Below are positions 20,691 through 21,948 of a stretch of DNA of 21,948 nucleotides, piece by piece. The notes beneath the pieces were generated by a model. The model had not been told where the DNA came from. It did not search any database and was given only the letters and a program-made list of their open reading frames with translations. Within the stretch, counting starts at the first letter, position 1. Every line of letters starts with the position of its first letter. The stretch covers positions 1-21,948 of the forward strand of contig DATJJB010000654.1 in assembly GCA_035492655.1 (NCBI GenBank), read 5' to 3'. The position numbers and the translations under genes are program-made. This stretch comes from Kutzneria sp035492655 (GTDB taxonomy: Bacteria > Actinomycetota > Actinomycetes > Mycobacteriales > Pseudonocardiaceae).

Positions 20691-20706
20691 TCGAACTCAC
20701 GTTCGA
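20691..20706 (-). promoter_or_regulatory. Perfect LexA (SOS) box of imuA'-imuB
   Basis: TCGAAC-TCAC-GTTCGA matches all 12 fixed bases of the actinobacterial SOS box. With one extra base on each side the palindrome extends to TTCGAA/TTCGAA-type ends. On the minus strand a TTGACT (20724-20719) could be the -35; no convincing -10 is seen inside the box. The box lies 117 bases before the preferred imuA' start. Confidence 0.96.
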
Positions 20707-20767
20707 ACCGATGGGCTAAGTCAACACCACCGCGGCCGGGCCGTCAAGCGGCGAGGACACGCCTATG

Positions 20768-20797
20768 GAGTGATCATCCACTCACCCTTGAGTGACC
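20768..20797. promoter_or_regulatory. Triple GAGTG-type repeat upstream of the Cys-rich gene
   Basis: GAGTGATC (20768-20775), CACTCA (20779-20784) and TGAGTG within GAGTGACC (20789-20797) form two overlapping inverted repeats; CACTCA-CCCT-TGAGTG is perfect. It lies 41 to 70 bases before the 63-residue Cys-rich gene, where a regulator site would be expected. The sites are well away from the SOS box. Confidence 0.45.
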
Positions 20798-20837
20798 TGG
20801 AGCACACTGATTCCAGGACATCGAGTGGGAGGTCGTG

Positions 20838-21029
20838 ATGGCAATGGAGCCCACACCGACGACGACGAGGAACACCTGGAACGACACCCTGGCGCGCTAC
20901 CGCCAGCACGCCGCCGAGGTGCTCACCACGCACCAGTGCACCGACGCCAGCTGCGCCGTCTGCGGCCAGCAGTGGCCCTGCACGGCGGCCTGCGCAGCCG
21001 AGTTCGTCCTGGAACTCCGTGACATGTGA
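20838..21029 (+). CDS. Small cysteine-rich protein (possible zinc or redox site), unknown family
   Basis: The 63-residue protein has a polar N-terminus (MAMEPTPTTTRNTW), a helix (TLARYRQHAAEVLTTHQ) and then five cysteines at 34, 39, 42, 48 and 52 in the pattern C-x4-C-x2-C-x5-C-x3-C, ending in a short helix (AAEFVLEL). The spacing could hold zinc or an iron-sulphur cluster, but it is not the WhiB pattern. The ATG at 20838 has GGGAGG five bases upstream; the GTG three bases earlier is too close to it. A strong hairpin begins at the stop codon. Third-position GC and the good ribosome site support a real gene. Divergent from imuA'. Confidence 0.8.
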   Translation: MAMEPTPTTTRNTWNDTLARYRQHAAEVLTTHQCTDASCAVCGQQWPCTAACAAEFVLELRDM

Positions 21030-21064
21030 AGGGGTCTCTCCCGGCAACCAGGAGAGACCCCTTC
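21028..21064. terminator. Very strong hairpin between the Cys-rich gene and purH
   Basis: Perfect 14-bp arms (21028-21041 with 21051-21064) enclose a 9-base loop. The left arm includes the last two bases of the Cys-rich stop codon. There is no T-run on either strand. It could end transcription from both sides, since purH (minus strand) stops about 100 bases to the right; a second, weaker 9-bp hairpin at 21094-21116 lies closer to the purH stop. Confidence 0.85.
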
Positions 21065-21164
21065 AACAACGCGGACCGCTCGGCCCCGCCCCCGCTTCGC
21101 CCGGCAAGGGCGAGGCAGGGGTCACGAGGGGACGAGCCGCGACGCCGGCGGCGGCGCCAAAAGC

Positions 21165-21948
21165 TCAGTGCGCGAAGTGCCTTGTGCCGGTGAGGTAGAG
21201 GGAGATGCCGGCGGCTTCGGCGGCGGCGATGACCTCGGCGTCACGGACGGAGCCGCCGGGCTGGACGACGGCCTTCACGCCGGCGTCGAGCAGCACCTGG
21301 AGACCGTCCGGGAACGGGAAGAAGGCATCGGAGGCGGCGACGGAGCCCTTGGCGCGGTCGCCGGCCCGGGCGACGGCGAGGCGGGCGGCGTCGACGCGGT
21401 TGACCTGGCCCATGCCGGCCCCGACGGTGGCGCCGGCGTGCGCGAGCAGGATGGCGTTGGACTTCACGGCCCGGCAGGCCCGCCACGCGAAGTGCAGGTC
21501 GGCCAGCACGTCCTCGGCCACGGCGGGACCGGTGGCCAGGGTCCACTTGGCCGGGTCGTCGCCGTCGGCCTCGATGGTGTCGACGGTCTGCATGAGCAGC
21601 CCGCCGGACACGGCCCGGAACTCGGCGCCGCCGCGCACCGGCGGCCGCGCGACCAGGATCCGGACATTCTTCTTACGGGCCAACACGTCCACCGCACCGT
21701 CCGCATAGGACGGCGCGACGATGACCTCGGTGAAGATCTCCGCGACCTGCTCGGCCATCTCCACGGTGACCTCGCGGTTGGCCGCGATCACGCCGCCGAA
21801 GGCGCTGACCGGGTCGCAGGCGTGGGCCTTGCGGTGGGCGTCGGCGATGTCCTCGGCGACCGCGATGCCACACGGGTTGGCGTGCTTGATGATCGCCACG
21901 CACGCGGCGGTGTGGTCGTGGGCGGCGCGCCACGCGGCGTCGGCGTCC
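21165..21948 (-). CDS. purH: Bifunctional AICAR formyltransferase / IMP cyclohydrolase PurH (C-terminal part)
   Basis: PurH performs the last two steps of IMP synthesis, using 10-formyl-tetrahydrofolate. About 260 residues are visible and all belong to the AICAR transformylase domain; the N-terminal cyclohydrolase domain lies beyond the right edge. Family marks are IIKHANPCGIA (the Lys-His catalytic pair), CDPVSAFGGVIAANREV, KSNAILLA, VGAGMGQVNRVDAARLA, ASDAFFPFPDGL and the end GTRHFAH. The stop TGA is at 21165-21167. The substrate is made by the folD product at the other window edge, and both genes are on the minus strand. Confidence 0.97.
   Translation of the reverse strand, partial: DADAAWRAAHDHTAACVAIIKHANPCGIAVAEDIADAHRKAHACDPVSAFGGVIAANREVTVEMAEQVAEIFTEVIVAPSYADGAVDVLARKKNVRILVARPPVRGGAEFRAVSGGLLMQTVDTIEADGDDPAKWTLATGPAVAEDVLADLHFAWRACRAVKSNAILLAHAGATVGAGMGQVNRVDAARLAVARAGDRAKGSVAASDAFFPFPDGLQVLLDAGVKAVVQPGGSVRDAEVIAAAEAAGISLYLTGTRHFAH

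Overview
The window is a high-GC actinobacterial chromosome segment. GC-rich third codon positions, many GTG starts, a LexA box of the actinobacterial TCGAAC-N4-GTTCGA type, an imuA'/imuB/dnaE2 mutasome and MfpA-like, WYL and calerythrin-like genes suggest a filamentous member of Pseudonocardiales; the genus cannot be fixed from sequence alone. Both edges cut housekeeping one-carbon/purine genes on the minus strand: purH at the right (C-terminal part) and folD at the left (N-terminal part). About 20 kb of mixed core and accessory genes lies between them. I see no rRNA, tRNA, CRISPR array, insertion sequence or phage gene.

Left third (1-5.3 kb): folD (partial), then a large plus-strand protein with a YezG-like N-terminus, two further small domains, a long LDLP-type repeat linker and a C-terminal TNT (NAD+ glycohydrolase toxin) domain, closed by a strong terminator. 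Facing it is a compact minus-strand operon: TetR regulator, EACC1-like small protein, universal stress protein, and an MfpA-like pentapeptide-repeat gyrase mimic. Two of its three junctions are GTGA start/stop overlaps.

Middle (5.3-13 kb): a secreted lipase divergent from the TetR gene across a palindromic operator-like region; a secreted modular beta-helix protein with a CBM56-like domain under a LacI-type operator, probably a glucan-degrading enzyme; a membrane protein with a PQQ-like propeller; a divergent WYL-regulator/VOC pair; and two tandem paralogous membrane-anchored proteins.

Right (13-21.9 kb): the SOS mutagenesis set is split in two. dnaE2 has its own LexA box overlapping a good promoter. 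imuA'-imuB has a perfect LexA box and is followed by a previously easy-to-miss 54-codon ORF. Between them are a 113-residue unknown, a four-EF-hand calcium protein and an HD-domain hydrolase; the last two are divergent across a perfect 16-bp palindrome. A 63-residue cysteine-rich protein with a very strong hairpin precedes purH.

No gene-free stretch exceeds 300 bases. The longest are 20575-20837 (imuA' leader, SOS box and a second inverted repeat) and 522-776 (folD/TNT divergent spacer with one palindrome). The order folD - mfpA - dnaE2 - imuB - imuA', all on the same strand, recalls the Mycobacterium tuberculosis order Rv3356c - Rv3361c - Rv3370c - Rv3394c - Rv3395c (from memory), which supports the mfpA and mutasome assignments.
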